The notes under the pieces were generated by a model. It saw only the letters and a program-made list of their open reading frames with translations. It was not told the origin of the DNA and ran no database searches. A stretch of 20,259 nucleotides of DNA from Nostoc sp. CHAB 5834 (GTDB lineage: Bacteria; Cyanobacteriota; Cyanobacteriia; Cyanobacteriales; Nostocaceae). The position numbers and the translations under genes were made by a program. Positions 1 through 7,401 of this stretch are shown here, piece by piece (the stretch's first letter is position 1; the number at the start of each line of letters is the position of its first letter). The stretch lies in assembly GCA_020829485.1 (NCBI GenBank), contig JAIVFU010000019.1, positions 73,300 to 93,558 on the forward strand, written 5' to 3'.

Positions 1-634
1 TATCGATGGTGGAGATGGTATTGATACCGCAGACTACAGCGAACTAGGTACAGCCATCACCCTCTCAGGTGTAGGGACAATTACTAAAGCTGATGGATTT
101 GGAACAGACCAAATCTTTAAAGTAGAAATAGTTATTGCTGATTCCAGTGTTGCCAACAATACCATAGATGCGTCCGAATCTTTGGCTGGCGTATCTATCA
201 CCGCTGACCTAGAAGCCGAAAGTATCTCTGCCAATAACGTTCCCCAACTTGGGACATTGACATTTAATGTACTCAACTTTGTCAATGTCATCGGCACCAA
301 TGAAAGAGACATCATTACTGGCGACGACCAAAATAACCAATTATTCGGTAATGATGGCGATGACTCCATCATTGGTGGAGAAGGTAACGATGTTCTCACC
401 GGTGGCTTTGGTGCAGATAAGTTTATTTTCAACAGTGTTAACGAGGGTCTTGACATCATCAAAGATTACAACTTTGCTGAGAGCGACGTAATCCAAGTTT
501 CTAAAGTAGGGTTTGGTACTACTAACTTTAGCGACTTTTTCTACGACGCCTCTAGCGGTAACTTGTCTTTCTTAGGAAATCAATTTGCCTCCCTTGAAAA
601 TCTCTCATCGAATGTGAGTATTCAGTTGGTGTAA
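1..634 (+). CDS. RTX-type calcium-binding protein, C-terminal part (runs off left edge)
   Basis: The reading frame is open from base 2 to the stop at 632-634, so the gene begins upstream of the window. Glycine/aspartate nonapeptide repeats of the hemolysin-type Ca-binding family are visible: GGDGID at the very start, then GNDGDDSIIGGEGNDVLTGG near bases 350-410. Known for the family: the repeats form a parallel beta-roll binding Ca2+, and the proteins usually leave the cell by type I secretion. The last 75 residues (FIFNSVNEGLDIIKDYN, IQVSKVGFG, then a Phe-rich tail) match the tail layout of the RTX protein at 15878-17296, so this looks like a shared C-terminal domain, perhaps the secretion signal (inference). 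The function of this protein is not known. An internal TTG at 182 is unlikely to be the true start because upstream sequence continues the repeat pattern. Confidence 0.85.
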   Translation, partial: IDGGDGIDTADYSELGTAITLSGVGTITKADGFGTDQIFKVEIVIADSSVANNTIDASESLAGVSITADLEAESISANNVPQLGTLTFNVLNFVNVIGTNERDIITGDDQNNQLFGNDGDDSIIGGEGNDVLTGGFGADKFIFNSVNEGLDIIKDYNFAESDVIQVSKVGFGTTNFSDFFYDASSGNLSFLGNQFASLENLSSNVSIQLV

Positions 635-698
635 AATTCCTAAAAGTCACAACTCCATCACAAGTTAAAGCTTTTTGTAGTTTGTTCCCAGAGTAAAA

Positions 699-779
699 GT
701 TATGTTGCAAAAAAAGAGGTTGGGCTGATAAAAGTATGAATTGTCACCAGCTAGCCTCAAAAAGTTTTTGCAACATAAC
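699..779. mobile_element. 81-bp hairpin element with 15-bp perfect terminal inverted repeats (MITE-like)
   Basis: GTTATGTTGCAAAAA (699-713) is exactly complementary to TTTTTGCAACATAAC (765-779). Pairing continues less perfectly inwards (GAGG..CTG against CAG..CCTC). There is no coding capacity. The terminus with its flanking base on the right reads GGTTATGTTGCAAAAA inward, which resembles the GG..CTGTTGCAAA ends of IS6-family elements as I remember them. No clear 8-bp target duplication is seen, so the family link is tentative. It lies in the 260-bp gap between the RTX and PEP-CTERM genes and could also act as a terminator-like hairpin. The remaining gap sequence shows nothing else recognisable. 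Confidence 0.6.
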
Positions 780-895
780 CATTGAACACGGCAGTTGCTT
801 TAACTCTCTCAACCAGAGCAACGCGCTGCCTGATCCTGGGTGTTGAATTCTTCCATTTTGATGATATTATTCTAGAAAATTAAGGAGTAAACCTT

Positions 896-1690
896 GTGGC
901 ATTTATGATAAATCAATTATTCAAGTTATCTGTTAAATATTTACCAGTAATTACAGCCATAATAACGGTTCTCCCATTACCAGTTAAAGCAGCTACATTT
1001 TTAGTAAATGAACGCGCTCTATTAGGAGGCAATGATCAAGTTGATTGGGGAAGTTTAGGTAAAGTATTCAATCCCTCTGCGCCTGACTTTTCTGTTTTTT
1101 TACCTAACTCTTTTTCAGCAACATCCCAAGGTGGTTTAGGCTTGGATGTAAATATAACTCCAGCTAAAAATCCTCAGATTACTCCACCGTTTATTTTTCA
1201 AACGTTACCTTCACCTGGCATTCGGACTAACTTTGCCCAAGGAGATTTTATTCTTTTTGGAGGTATAAACTCAGCAGGTTTTCAACCTCTTCCTCCTGGT
1301 TCTCCCGATCCTCGTACTGAGGGGAACGGAGAGCCTATGAGCATTAGTTTTGCCCAGCCTGTTTTTGGCGCTGGTACTCAGATAGCTGTAGATATTAGTA
1401 ATTTAGAAGTTGAAACTTTTATCAACGCTTTTGATAGCAGCAATAACTTGTTAGGTAGTTTCTCAGTTCTCAGTACTTCGTCGCTAGCATTAGATAACTC
1501 AGCAGTATTCTTGGGGGTTCGTAGTGACACTCCAAACATCTCACGACTCGTTTTTAGCAGTTCTGCTCCACAATACGGCTTGGCTATTAATCAGGTAAGT
1601 ATTGTTGCAGTTCCTGAACCAAGTTTTACCTTAGCTATATTAGCTTTTGGTATTTCAGGTGCTGTTTTAAAACTACGCCAACGCTCTTGA
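896..1690 (+). CDS. PEP-CTERM sorting-domain protein
   Basis: 264 residues. The N-terminus is a signal peptide: basic/polar start, hydrophobic stretch at about 10-30 (YLPVITAIITVLPLPV) and a likely cleavage after KA or KAA near residue 33. The C-terminus is a PEP-CTERM signal: VPEPS at about 239, a hydrophobic helix (LAILAFGISGAVL), then a basic tail KLRQRS. Known for this class: the tail is recognised by an exosortase, and the mature protein goes to the envelope or extracellular matrix. The central region is beta-rich, has no cysteine motif, and I do not recognise a domain in it. The GTG start at 896 is chosen because AAGGAG at 882-887 lies eight bases upstream; ATG at 905 is the alternative. 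No exosortase gene is in the window. Confidence 0.85.
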   Translation: MAFMINQLFKLSVKYLPVITAIITVLPLPVKAATFLVNERALLGGNDQVDWGSLGKVFNPSAPDFSVFLPNSFSATSQGGLGLDVNITPAKNPQITPPFIFQTLPSPGIRTNFAQGDFILFGGINSAGFQPLPPGSPDPRTEGNGEPMSISFAQPVFGAGTQIAVDISNLEVETFINAFDSSNNLLGSFSVLSTSSLALDNSAVFLGVRSDTPNISRLVFSSSAPQYGLAINQVSIVAVPEPSFTLAILAFGISGAVLKLRQRS

Positions 1691-2037
1691 CCAAATAATT
1701 GCTAATTCCTAATACTCACCTCCAGCGAGAAGCAAGCTACCTAATTCGTAATTGAAGAGGGTACAGCAGCCCACACCAAAATCTCTGAATTGGGTGGTCT
1801 GGAAAACCCTCTCTACGACGCTCTGGCTAGCAAGATTGTCGTAGGGGTACGCAAACTTGCTTTTTCGTTAGGCAGGGAGTAGGGAGTAGCAAATCAGACT
1901 TTTCAAGTTGAGGGCGAGTTTTTTTTACGCAACCAAATAAAAATCCTATGTCAAATAATTTATTTTCCGGAAATTGCCTAACAGTGATTGGAGTTAACAA
2001 TTACTGAACTTGTTTCTCGCCAGAGGCAAGTATTATC
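1691..2037. other. Intergenic stretch with a small hairpin repeat
   Basis: No gene was found. CTACGAC (1813-1819) pairs with GTCGTAG (1838-1844) around a GCTAGC core, resembling the short dispersed repeats of Nostoc-type genomes (compare the CTCTACGA.. repeats at 10111 and 15601). A direct GGGAGTA duplication occurs near 1876-1890. A G-rich segment followed by a run of eight T at about 1919-1926 could be a weak terminator for the PEP-CTERM gene. Confidence 0.35.
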
Positions 2038-2090
2038 AATGACGAATTATTTTGACATTCCCACAGCAAATGTCGAAATAATTTGTCATT
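2038..2090 (+). repeat. 22-bp stem hairpin with 9-nt loop, fully paired only as plus-strand RNA
   Basis: AATGACGAATTATTTTGACATT (2038-2059) and the arm at 2069-2090 are complementary at 20 of 22 positions. The two exceptions are G-U pairs in plus-strand RNA but A-C mismatches in minus-strand RNA. The loop is CCCACAGCA. It ends 85 bases before the small membrane protein gene at 2176, so it could be a 5' UTR structure, a terminator, a small RNA or a MITE remnant. The asymmetry of the wobbles favours transcription in the plus direction (inference). Confidence 0.6.
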
Positions 2091-2175
2091 GAATAAATTC
2101 GAGATTTCGGGCATACTCAAACTTCTGTCAAACGTAGGCTCAACATAATTTTTATCTTTAGCAAGATTAAAGTCA

Positions 2176-2349
2176 ATGTCATATAAAGAATTAGAAGACA
2201 TCATAGACGTTAAGATACAAAAAGCTATACGGAAGCATGAAGTCATAGTTGCTTCTATTAGTAGTATTATTGGCTTGATTTTTATAGTCGGTTTGTTCCA
2301 TGCTATTTTGCTCAACCACACTCAAATTCAATCATATTGCTTAAGATAA
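2176..2349 (+). CDS. Small single-pass membrane protein (57 aa), unknown function
   Basis: The ATG at 2176 opens 57 codons ending in TAA at 2347-2349. An in-frame stop at 2146 limits the start. The product has a charged, amphipathic N-terminal half (MSYKELEDIIDVKIQKAIRK) and one strong hydrophobic segment at about residues 24-45 (VIVASISSIIGLIFIVGLFH), ending in a short polar tail with one cysteine. This charge and hydrophobicity arrangement looks like a real small bacterial membrane protein. A longer minus-strand frame across the same DNA (2001-2321) has unlike-protein composition and was not chosen. No good ribosome-binding site is seen, which is common in cyanobacteria. The family is not recognised, and it could be a random frame. 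Confidence 0.5.
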   Translation: MSYKELEDIIDVKIQKAIRKHEVIVASISSIIGLIFIVGLFHAILLNHTQIQSYCLR

Positions 2350-2522
2350 TTACTGGTTGCGTTTAATTGCTCTTGATTATCAAGCATTCCTTAATGTCCA
2401 TAAAATTAATCCAAGTTATACCAATTCTCTAAGAAGCTGCATAAAATCAGGCTTGGTCAAACTTGAGGCTTAACCTCCTGGCAATCGATATTACACATAT
2501 TTTGATAAAAGTGAATTGCACT

Positions 2523-3743
2523 ATGGAGAGTAAAAATAATAGCAGGGCTATATTCGTCTTATTTTTGACTGTATTTATAGACTTGCTCGGCTTCGGAATT
2601 ATCCTGCCGATACTGCCTTTGTATGCTGAACAATTCGGCGCAAACCCTAATGAAGCGACACTACTTGTAGCTATTTATTCTTTAATGCAGTTCTTATTTG
2701 CACCATTATGGGGTAAATTTAGCGATCGCTACGGTCGTCGTCCGATTTTATTACTGACTTTATTAGGTTCTGTAATTGCATACGCAGGGTTAGGCTTTGC
2801 CAACTCATTATGGATTTTGTTTATTGCTCGTAGTCTTGCCGGGATTATGGCAGGGAATATTAGTACTGCTCAGGCTTACATAGCAGATATTACCACGCCA
2901 GCTAATCGATCTCGCGGCATGGGCATAATCGGAGCAGCTTTTGGTCTTGGCTTCATTCTCGGCCCTGCTATTGGCGGTCTTCTAATCGGGTCTGATCCGA
3001 ACAATGCTAACTTTCATCTACCGTCGTTGTTCGCAGCCGGATTATCTTTATTAGCATTGCTTTGTGCTTTGATGTTACTTCCAGAATCTCTGAATTCTGA
3101 GACTAAAGCCAAAATCCAAGCTAATCGCCACCGTCAGCGACGGCTGAACTTGCTACAGCTGTCACAACGTCCCCAGTTTGGCTTACTTGTTGGCATCTAC
3201 TTTTTTGTTACCTTTGCTGTTGCGGCTATGGATTCTACATTAGCTTTATGGTCAAAGCAGCAATTAAACTGGGGCCCTCAACAAACAAGTTATCTTTTTG
3301 CCTTCATGGGGATTGTCAGCACAATCATTCAAGGAGGACTAATCGGATTCCTCAAGAAATACTTCGGTGAAATCAAGTTACTTATTTTGGGGATATTAGG
3401 GTTAGGTTTAGGATTACTGCTAATTAGCTTTTCACAAAGCTTAATTTTAGTGTTGGTTGCTACCACCCTTGTAGCATGGGGAATTAGTGTTAGCCAACCA
3501 ATATTAAACAGCCTGATTTCCCAAATGACAGCCCCAGAAGAACAAGGACAAATATTAGGTATTGCTAGTTCTTGCTCTGCGTTGGCACGCATCGTTGGCC
3601 CAACGTGGGCAGGGGTTAGTTTTATGAAATTTGGGAGTTCTGCTCCTTTTTTGAGTGGATTTTTAGTAATGCTAATAGCTTTGACTCTTAGTTTGCAAGT
3701 AACGAAAAGCGCATCTGAACCAAACAGAGAACGTGTAGCCTGA
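2523..3743 (+). CDS. MFS efflux transporter, TetA/DHA1-like
   Basis: 406 residues from the ATG at 2523; an upstream in-frame TTG at 2463 would add 20 residues that look unlike a transporter N-terminus. About twelve hydrophobic segments are present, as usual for a 400-residue major facilitator. The N-terminus carries the Tet-type signature DLLGFGIILPILPLY (about 20-34). The loop between helices 2 and 3 has motif A (GKFSDRYGRRP, 64-74), and helix 5 has an antiporter-type motif C (GLGFILGPAIGG). A charged central loop (about 190-215, rich in R/Q/K) separates the two six-helix halves. Known for the family: proton-coupled export of drugs or metabolites across the inner membrane; the substrate here cannot be told. 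The unrecognised membrane protein at 3836 follows on the same strand after 92 bp and may be cotranscribed. Confidence 0.85.
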   Translation: MESKNNSRAIFVLFLTVFIDLLGFGIILPILPLYAEQFGANPNEATLLVAIYSLMQFLFAPLWGKFSDRYGRRPILLLTLLGSVIAYAGLGFANSLWILFIARSLAGIMAGNISTAQAYIADITTPANRSRGMGIIGAAFGLGFILGPAIGGLLIGSDPNNANFHLPSLFAAGLSLLALLCALMLLPESLNSETKAKIQANRHRQRRLNLLQLSQRPQFGLLVGIYFFVTFAVAAMDSTLALWSKQQLNWGPQQTSYLFAFMGIVSTIIQGGLIGFLKKYFGEIKLLILGILGLGLGLLLISFSQSLILVLVATTLVAWGISVSQPILNSLISQMTAPEEQGQILGIASSCSALARIVGPTWAGVSFMKFGSSAPFLSGFLVMLIALTLSLQVTKSASEPNRERVA

Positions 3744-3800
3744 CAATCTTGATTTCAAAGCTTAATAATTTTTTGAAACAGCCTTGTATTAAAGATTTTT

Positions 3801-3830
3801 AATCTAAAATCTAAAATCTAAAATCTAAAA
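3801..3830. repeat. Heptanucleotide tandem repeat (AATCTAA x 4)
   Basis: Four consecutive copies of a 7-bp unit (AATCTAA) end five bases before the ATG at 3836. Short tandem heptamer repeats of this kind (STRR) are known from heterocystous cyanobacteria. A small stem, AGATTTT/AAAATCT (3793-3812), overlaps the first copies. The array fills the place of the ribosome-binding site of the following gene. Confidence 0.75.
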
Positions 3831-3835
3831 TTACT

Positions 3836-4813
3836 ATGACTGGTCGCCGAGTATTGTTTTTAGGCATCATTGTAAGCATCCTTCTCACTTATGCAATTTG
3901 GGTAGGTGGGAGCATTCCTGCAAGCATCACCAAACTTCCTGATCAAGGATTAAACTGGTATTACTGGAAGCTTCCCCAACCAACCTTTTGGAGTCGAGCG
4001 ACGGCTTGGGGTATGTACCTTGGGCATCAGTTTAGCATCTGGGGGTGTATCTTGTGGGCGCAGCGATCGCAGTTGAAATATAAATCAGCGTTGCATCCGA
4101 TTAATTACCTCATGCTTGCTATTAATGGTGCATTCATCGCTTTACACTTCCTCCAGACGTATATTTGGTACGATGCTCTAGCTCAAGATACCTCAATTTG
4201 GGCTTCTCAAGGTGCAGTTGTTCTTTTACTGGTGTTCGTACTGATTTTGGAAACGCCTCGACGCGGTTTGTTTTTTGGCAATTCTGTTCCCTTTCATCAA
4301 CAGTTTTTGCAAATTATCAAGCTGTACCACGGCTACTTTTTCTCCTTTGCCGCTATCTACACCTTTTGGTATCATCCAATGGAAGCGACTTTGGGGCACT
4401 TAATTGGTTTTCTTTACATGTTCTTGCTTCTGCTGCAATCGTCGTTGATATTTAATCGCAGCCATGTAAATCGTTGGTGGACATTTACTTTAGAAGTTAC
4501 AGTGGTTTTACATAGTGTAGTTGTATCGTTGATGTTAGGACAAAGCAAGTGGCCAACATTTCTCTTTGGTTTTCTTGGGATTTTAGTACTTACTCAACTC
4601 CACGGTCTACCTGTGAGTATCTTGACTAAACGTACTATTTATGGAGCCTTTTTAGTGAGTGTAATGGCCGTTTATGCACTGACTGAACGCGGCTTGGGCA
4701 GAATTTACGAAATAACCTATATTCCTCTGATTGAGTTTGGGCTGGTTGGCGCAATTTATTTAATCTTCCTGCTCATCTTATGGACAATTTCTCGTTTACC
4801 TATTAAGACGTAA
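3836..4813 (+). CDS. Polytopic membrane protein of unknown function
   Basis: 325 residues with about nine or ten hydrophobic segments: roughly 6-24, 61-76, 89-111, 124-140, 163-180, 185-206, 217-235, 240-258, 268-284 and 296-321. Several histidines lie in or near membrane segments (H64, H104, H165, H180, H188, H226, H256), and there are many Trp/Tyr residues, but I cannot tie these to heme or metal binding. Residues 36-56 (QGLNWYYWKLPQPTFWSR) look like an exposed aromatic-rich loop. I do not recognise the family and assign no function. The ATG at 3836 is the first good start, without a Shine-Dalgarno sequence and directly behind a heptamer repeat. The upstream MFS gene is on the same strand and 92 bp away, so a two-gene unit is possible. 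Confidence 0.75.
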   Translation: MTGRRVLFLGIIVSILLTYAIWVGGSIPASITKLPDQGLNWYYWKLPQPTFWSRATAWGMYLGHQFSIWGCILWAQRSQLKYKSALHPINYLMLAINGAFIALHFLQTYIWYDALAQDTSIWASQGAVVLLLVFVLILETPRRGLFFGNSVPFHQQFLQIIKLYHGYFFSFAAIYTFWYHPMEATLGHLIGFLYMFLLLLQSSLIFNRSHVNRWWTFTLEVTVVLHSVVVSLMLGQSKWPTFLFGFLGILVLTQLHGLPVSILTKRTIYGAFLVSVMAVYALTERGLGRIYEITYIPLIEFGLVGAIYLIFLLILWTISRLPIKT

Positions 4814-4922
4814 TATGATAAGCTGTTACGTATTTAATTTGTATATTTACCTTATGACTGTTAACCGTCAACAGTCAACAGTTAACGAACCAATTCAGAG
4901 TTAAACTGTTACACTTACCGAC

Positions 4923-5045
4923 ATCCCGCCCTGAACTAAAGTTCAGGGCTAATAGCTGAAGTCCACTTAAGTGGACTGAATAATCAATTTAGTCCACTTA
5001 AGTGGACTTCAGCTATGAGACTCGGAATTCATTCCGAGGCGGGAT
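4923..5045. repeat. Cloverleaf-like palindromic element, copy A (123 bp)
   Basis: The outer stem ATCCCGCC (4923-4930) / GGCGGGAT (5038-5045) encloses hairpin CCCTGAACT-AA-AGTTCAGGG (4929-4948), two identical palindromes AGTCCACTTAAGTGGACT (4960-4977 and 4991-5008), which also form a 26-bp stem with each other (4952-4977 / 4991-5016), and hairpin CTCGGAAT-TC-ATTCCGAG (5021-5038). It has no coding capacity. Its reverse complement aligns along its length with the core at 9468-9585, with compensatory changes in the stems. The preceding 100 bp (4814-4920) hold only a TGACTGTT/AACAGTCA dyad and repeated GTTAAC/CAACAGT words. Confidence 0.85.
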
Positions 5046-5132
5046 AGAAACGCAGTGCGAGATTTATTAATAAAGATTGTGATAGAAGTATAACTATTGC
5101 GACGAAACACATTGAGTGCCATTGTACGGATA

Positions 5133-5279
5133 GAGGTACTTCAAAGTCGTTTTGAGGTACTTCAAAGTCGTTTTGAGGTACTTCAAAGTCGTTTTGAGGT
5201 ACTCCGAAGTCGTTTTGAGGTACTTCAAAGTCGTTTTGAGGTACTTCAAAGTCGTGTTGGAGTACTTCAAACTTTGTTG
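5133..5279. repeat. 21-bp minisatellite, seven copies
   Basis: Unit GAGGTACTTCAAAGTCGTTTT repeats head to tail: copies start at 5133, 5154, 5175, 5196, 5217, 5238 and 5259. Copies 1, 2, 3 and 5 are identical, copy 4 differs at two bases (TACTCCGAAG), copy 6 at one, and copy 7 is degenerate. Because 21 is a multiple of three, both strands stay open and would encode heptapeptides (RFEVLQS on plus, LKYLKTT on minus). I treat neither as a gene: flanking codons look random and run into a dispersed repeat (5302-5330, GCCCGCCGCAGGCATCGC). A short coiled-coil-like peptide on the plus strand (5097-5438) cannot be excluded. Confidence 0.85.
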
Positions 5280-5371
5280 CACCGCGATCAAGTACACAGG
5301 TGCGTAGGCGTAGCCCGCCGCAGGCATCGCCTGAACATTTTTGAAAGAAGGTTGATTAGCCAGATATACTC

Positions 5372-5473
5372 CAATACCGTTCAGTTAAGCCCAAAAACCT
5401 TGGTAGAGACGCGAAATTTCGCGTCTCTACAGGTCTAAAATTAGTACCAAAAATCCTTAACTGAACTGTATTG
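5372..5473. mobile_element. 102-bp MITE with 18-bp TIRs, central palindrome and 10-bp target duplication
   Basis: CAATACCGTTCAGTTAAG (5372-5389) and CTTAACTGAACTGTATTG (5456-5473) are inverted repeats with one mismatch. They are flanked by direct repeats AGATATACTC at 5362-5371 and 5474-5483, which look like a 10-bp target-site duplication. The centre holds a perfect 28-bp palindrome, with GTAGAGACGCGAAA (5403-5416) followed by its exact complement to 5430. No transposase is encoded. The parent IS family cannot be named from the ends alone. Confidence 0.75.
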
Positions 5474-5485
5474 AGATATACTCCC

Positions 5486-5571
5486 GACTTACGCAAAATA
5501 ATGGAAAAACGAACCGCAAAGGCGCAAAGGACATAAAGGAATGAGAGTTTCAGAGAGTTATTGCGTAAGTC
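5486..5571. repeat. 86-bp repeat bounded by 11-bp inverted repeats
   Basis: GACTTACGCAA (5486-5496) and TTGCGTAAGTC (5561-5571) are perfectly complementary. The inside contains the low-complexity words GCAAAGGCGCAAAGGACATAAAGG, in keeping with dispersed non-coding repeats of Nostoc-type genomes. It lies directly downstream of the photolyase gene (stop at 5609). A related GGACTTACG end occurs alone at about 15298. Confidence 0.6.
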
Positions 5572-5608
5572 CTAATACTATGAAATAAACATTAAAAAAC
5601 TAACTATT

Positions 5609-7054
5609 TTACTCACCACTACTAAGAATTTTTTGCTGTTGATAACGCAGTTTAAACTGCTGTTGTTGTATTTTATGATCCACAATAGGTTCAGGATAAC
5701 CAACAGCATGACGTTCTAAAGATGGAATTTTCCCAGTAACTAAATATTCTGTATCTACAGACCGCAATTCTGACACCCATTGCCGAATATATTCCCCCTC
5801 TGGATCAAATTTTTGTGTTTGACTGGCTGGGTTAAAAATCCGCACAGGTTTAGGATCCATGCCGCTAGAAGCACTCCATTGCCAACCGCCATTATTAGCA
5901 GATAAGTCACCATCAATTAGGTGCTGCATAAAGTATTTTTCTCCCAATTGGGGATTAATAAGTAAGTCTTTGGTAAGGAAACTGGCGACAATCATTCGAC
6001 AACGGTTATGCATCCAGCCACTTTCATTCATCTGGCGCATTGCTGCATCTACAATAGGGTAGCCAGTTCTCCCCTCACACCAAGCTTGGAAATGTTCTTC
6101 GTTAGTTTGCCAAGGAAAGTTTTTAAAAGTGTCACGAAAAGCACCATCAGCTAATTCGGGGAAGTTATACATTGCATGTTGATAAAACTCCCGCCAAGCT
6201 AATTCTTGTTGCCATGTGCGAATATTAACTGCTGTTTCCTCACTGCGGCTGTTTTCTAGTGCTTCTATGGTGGCTTGCCAAACCGTGCGAATGCCAATTA
6301 CGCCAAATTTTAAAGCTGCACTCAGTTGCGATGTTCCGTCCACTGCGGGAAAATTTCGCTGTTCTTGATATTCAGTAATCGCTTTAGCCGTAAATTCCTC
6401 TAGCCGTTCTTGCGCTGCCACCTCTCCCGGTGAAATAATCAATTCTTCATCCCAAATAAATCCTAAATCTTTCGCTGAAGGTAGCTTTAAGGCTCCTGCA
6501 AGTTTAGCTATTTCTTGTTCAGCTTCTGTTAAACCCTCAACATTTTGCAGTGTTTCTACTGGGTTCGCTTTTGGTTTGGTAATCCAATTTTTCCAGAAGG
6601 GGGTGTAAACCGTGTAAGGTTGATTGCTACCGGTGCGTAATTGCTCTGGGGAGTTGAGGATTTGATCCCAGTTTTGGTTAAGAAACTGAATGCCTTTTTC
6701 TTTAAGAGCATTTATAATGGTGCGATCGCGTTCTTGGGAATAAGGTTCTACATCCCAATTCCAAAAAACAGCTTTGGCATTTATTGCTTCTGCTAAAGCT
6801 GGTATCGCTTGTACAGGATTGGCGTGGAGTATTAATAACTGGCTACCAACTTCAGCATATCGCTCTTGGAGTTTCTGCAAACAGCCAATCATATAAGTTA
6901 CTTTCACAGGAGCAACATCATCCCGTTCCAGAATATTCGGATCGAGGCAAAACACCCCCACCACTTTCGGACTCTGTTGTTTTGCCGCAGCCAGTCCCGT
7001 ATTGTCAGAAATGCGTAAATCGCGCCGATGCCAAAACAGAATTAAGTCAGACAT
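5609..7054 (-). CDS. phrA: Deoxyribodipyrimidine photolyase (class I CPD photolyase)
   Basis: 481 residues, the usual length of cyanobacterial class I photolyases. It repairs cyclobutane pyrimidine dimers using blue light and reduced FAD. The N-terminal alpha/beta antenna domain starts [18 protein letters not shown] (4-21), typical of the family. The FAD/DNA domain shows [11 protein letters not shown] (281-291), [15 protein letters not shown] (328-342), GWMHNRCRM (346-354), [13 protein letters not shown] (381-393) and [14 protein letters not shown] (405-418), all strongly conserved in photolyases of this class. The motifs favour a photolyase over a cryptochrome, but sequence alone does not settle activity or whether the antenna is 8-HDF or folate. 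The ATG at 7054 fits the family N-terminus exactly. No clear Shine-Dalgarno sequence is seen. It stands alone on the minus strand between repeat clusters. Confidence 0.95.
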   Translation of the reverse strand: MSDLILFWHRRDLRISDNTGLAAAKQQSPKVVGVFCLDPNILERDDVAPVKVTYMIGCLQKLQERYAEVGSQLLILHANPVQAIPALAEAINAKAVFWNWDVEPYSQERDRTIINALKEKGIQFLNQNWDQILNSPEQLRTGSNQPYTVYTPFWKNWITKPKANPVETLQNVEGLTEAEQEIAKLAGALKLPSAKDLGFIWDEELIISPGEVAAQERLEEFTAKAITEYQEQRNFPAVDGTSQLSAALKFGVIGIRTVWQATIEALENSRSEETAVNIRTWQQELAWREFYQHAMYNFPELADGAFRDTFKNFPWQTNEEHFQAWCEGRTGYPIVDAAMRQMNESGWMHNRCRMIVASFLTKDLLINPQLGEKYFMQHLIDGDLSANNGGWQWSASSGMDPKPVRIFNPASQTQKFDPEGEYIRQWVSELRSVDTEYLVTGKIPSLERHAVGYPEPIVDHKIQQQQFKLRYQQQKILSSGE

Positions 7055-7168
7055 TCTATACTACATATAGTTCACCCGTACTAGCTTAAATGCTAGTGGT
7101 ACCAATGAACATCATTCTGGCGATAAATTTCTTTTGTGAGTCAGCCGGAATACTGGCTTATGCTTTAT

Positions 7169-7277
7169 ACCTCTTGCAAAAATGCTTGAATCACCCCTCC
7201 CCAATGTATTGGGGAGGGGGCAAGATTTCAAGTTTCCCCCCTTTTTAAGGGGGGTGTATTCGACTTATGCAAGAGGT
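7169..7277. mobile_element. 109-bp MITE-like element
   Basis: ACCTCTTGCA (7169-7178) and TGCAAGAGGT (7268-7277) are perfect inverted ends. Inside are two strong hairpins, CCCCTCCCCAAT..ATTGGGGAGGGG (about 7194-7218) and CCCCCCTTTTTAAGGGGGG (about 7236-7254). Composition and hairpin type match the element at 19945-20081, though the ends differ. It abuts the gene remnant at 7279-7401. The rest of the 7055-7168 gap shows no gene. Confidence 0.65.
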
Positions 7278-7278
7278 C

Positions 7279-7401
7279 TTTTTTTCGGCTATCTTTGCGT
7301 CGTTGCGCCTCTAGTGAATCTACAATGCGGCTGTCGTACCAACGATTAATAAACTCTTCTATTTTGGCATCATCGAATGGCTTAATCAGAATTTTTATCC
7401 C
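7279..7401 (-). pseudogene. Fragment of a larger protein gene, possibly a NACHT-type NTPase
   Basis: The minus strand reads 41 open codons containing KPFDDAKIEEFINRWYDSR followed by EAQRRKDSRKK, then enters the MITE end at 7277. A stop (TAA) lies one codon before the first residues. The pattern resembles the F-x(4)-I-x-x-F-(I/L)-x-x-W-Y segment followed by a charged helix seen in cyanobacterial NACHT/STAND NTPases, recalled from memory. No start, no ATPase motifs and no flanking coding sequence remain, so it is read as a relic cut off by the MITE. Confidence 0.4.

Noticed and set aside
780..850. tRNA-like segment with GTTGCT/AGCAAC pairing
   Set aside because: No cloverleaf with T-loop GTTCRA or acceptor pairing could be formed.
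2001..2321. 106-residue minus-strand open frame
   Set aside because: It overlaps the long hairpin and the more protein-like 57-residue plus-strand frame, and its composition shows no domain or coherent membrane pattern.
2463..2522. TTG start giving a longer MFS protein
   Set aside because: The added 20 residues do not look like a transporter N-terminus, and ATG 2523 fits the family better.
5094..5438. Open frames on both strands across the 21-bp repeat
   Set aside because: They are open because the repeat period is a multiple of three; flanks run into dispersed repeats and lack start signals.
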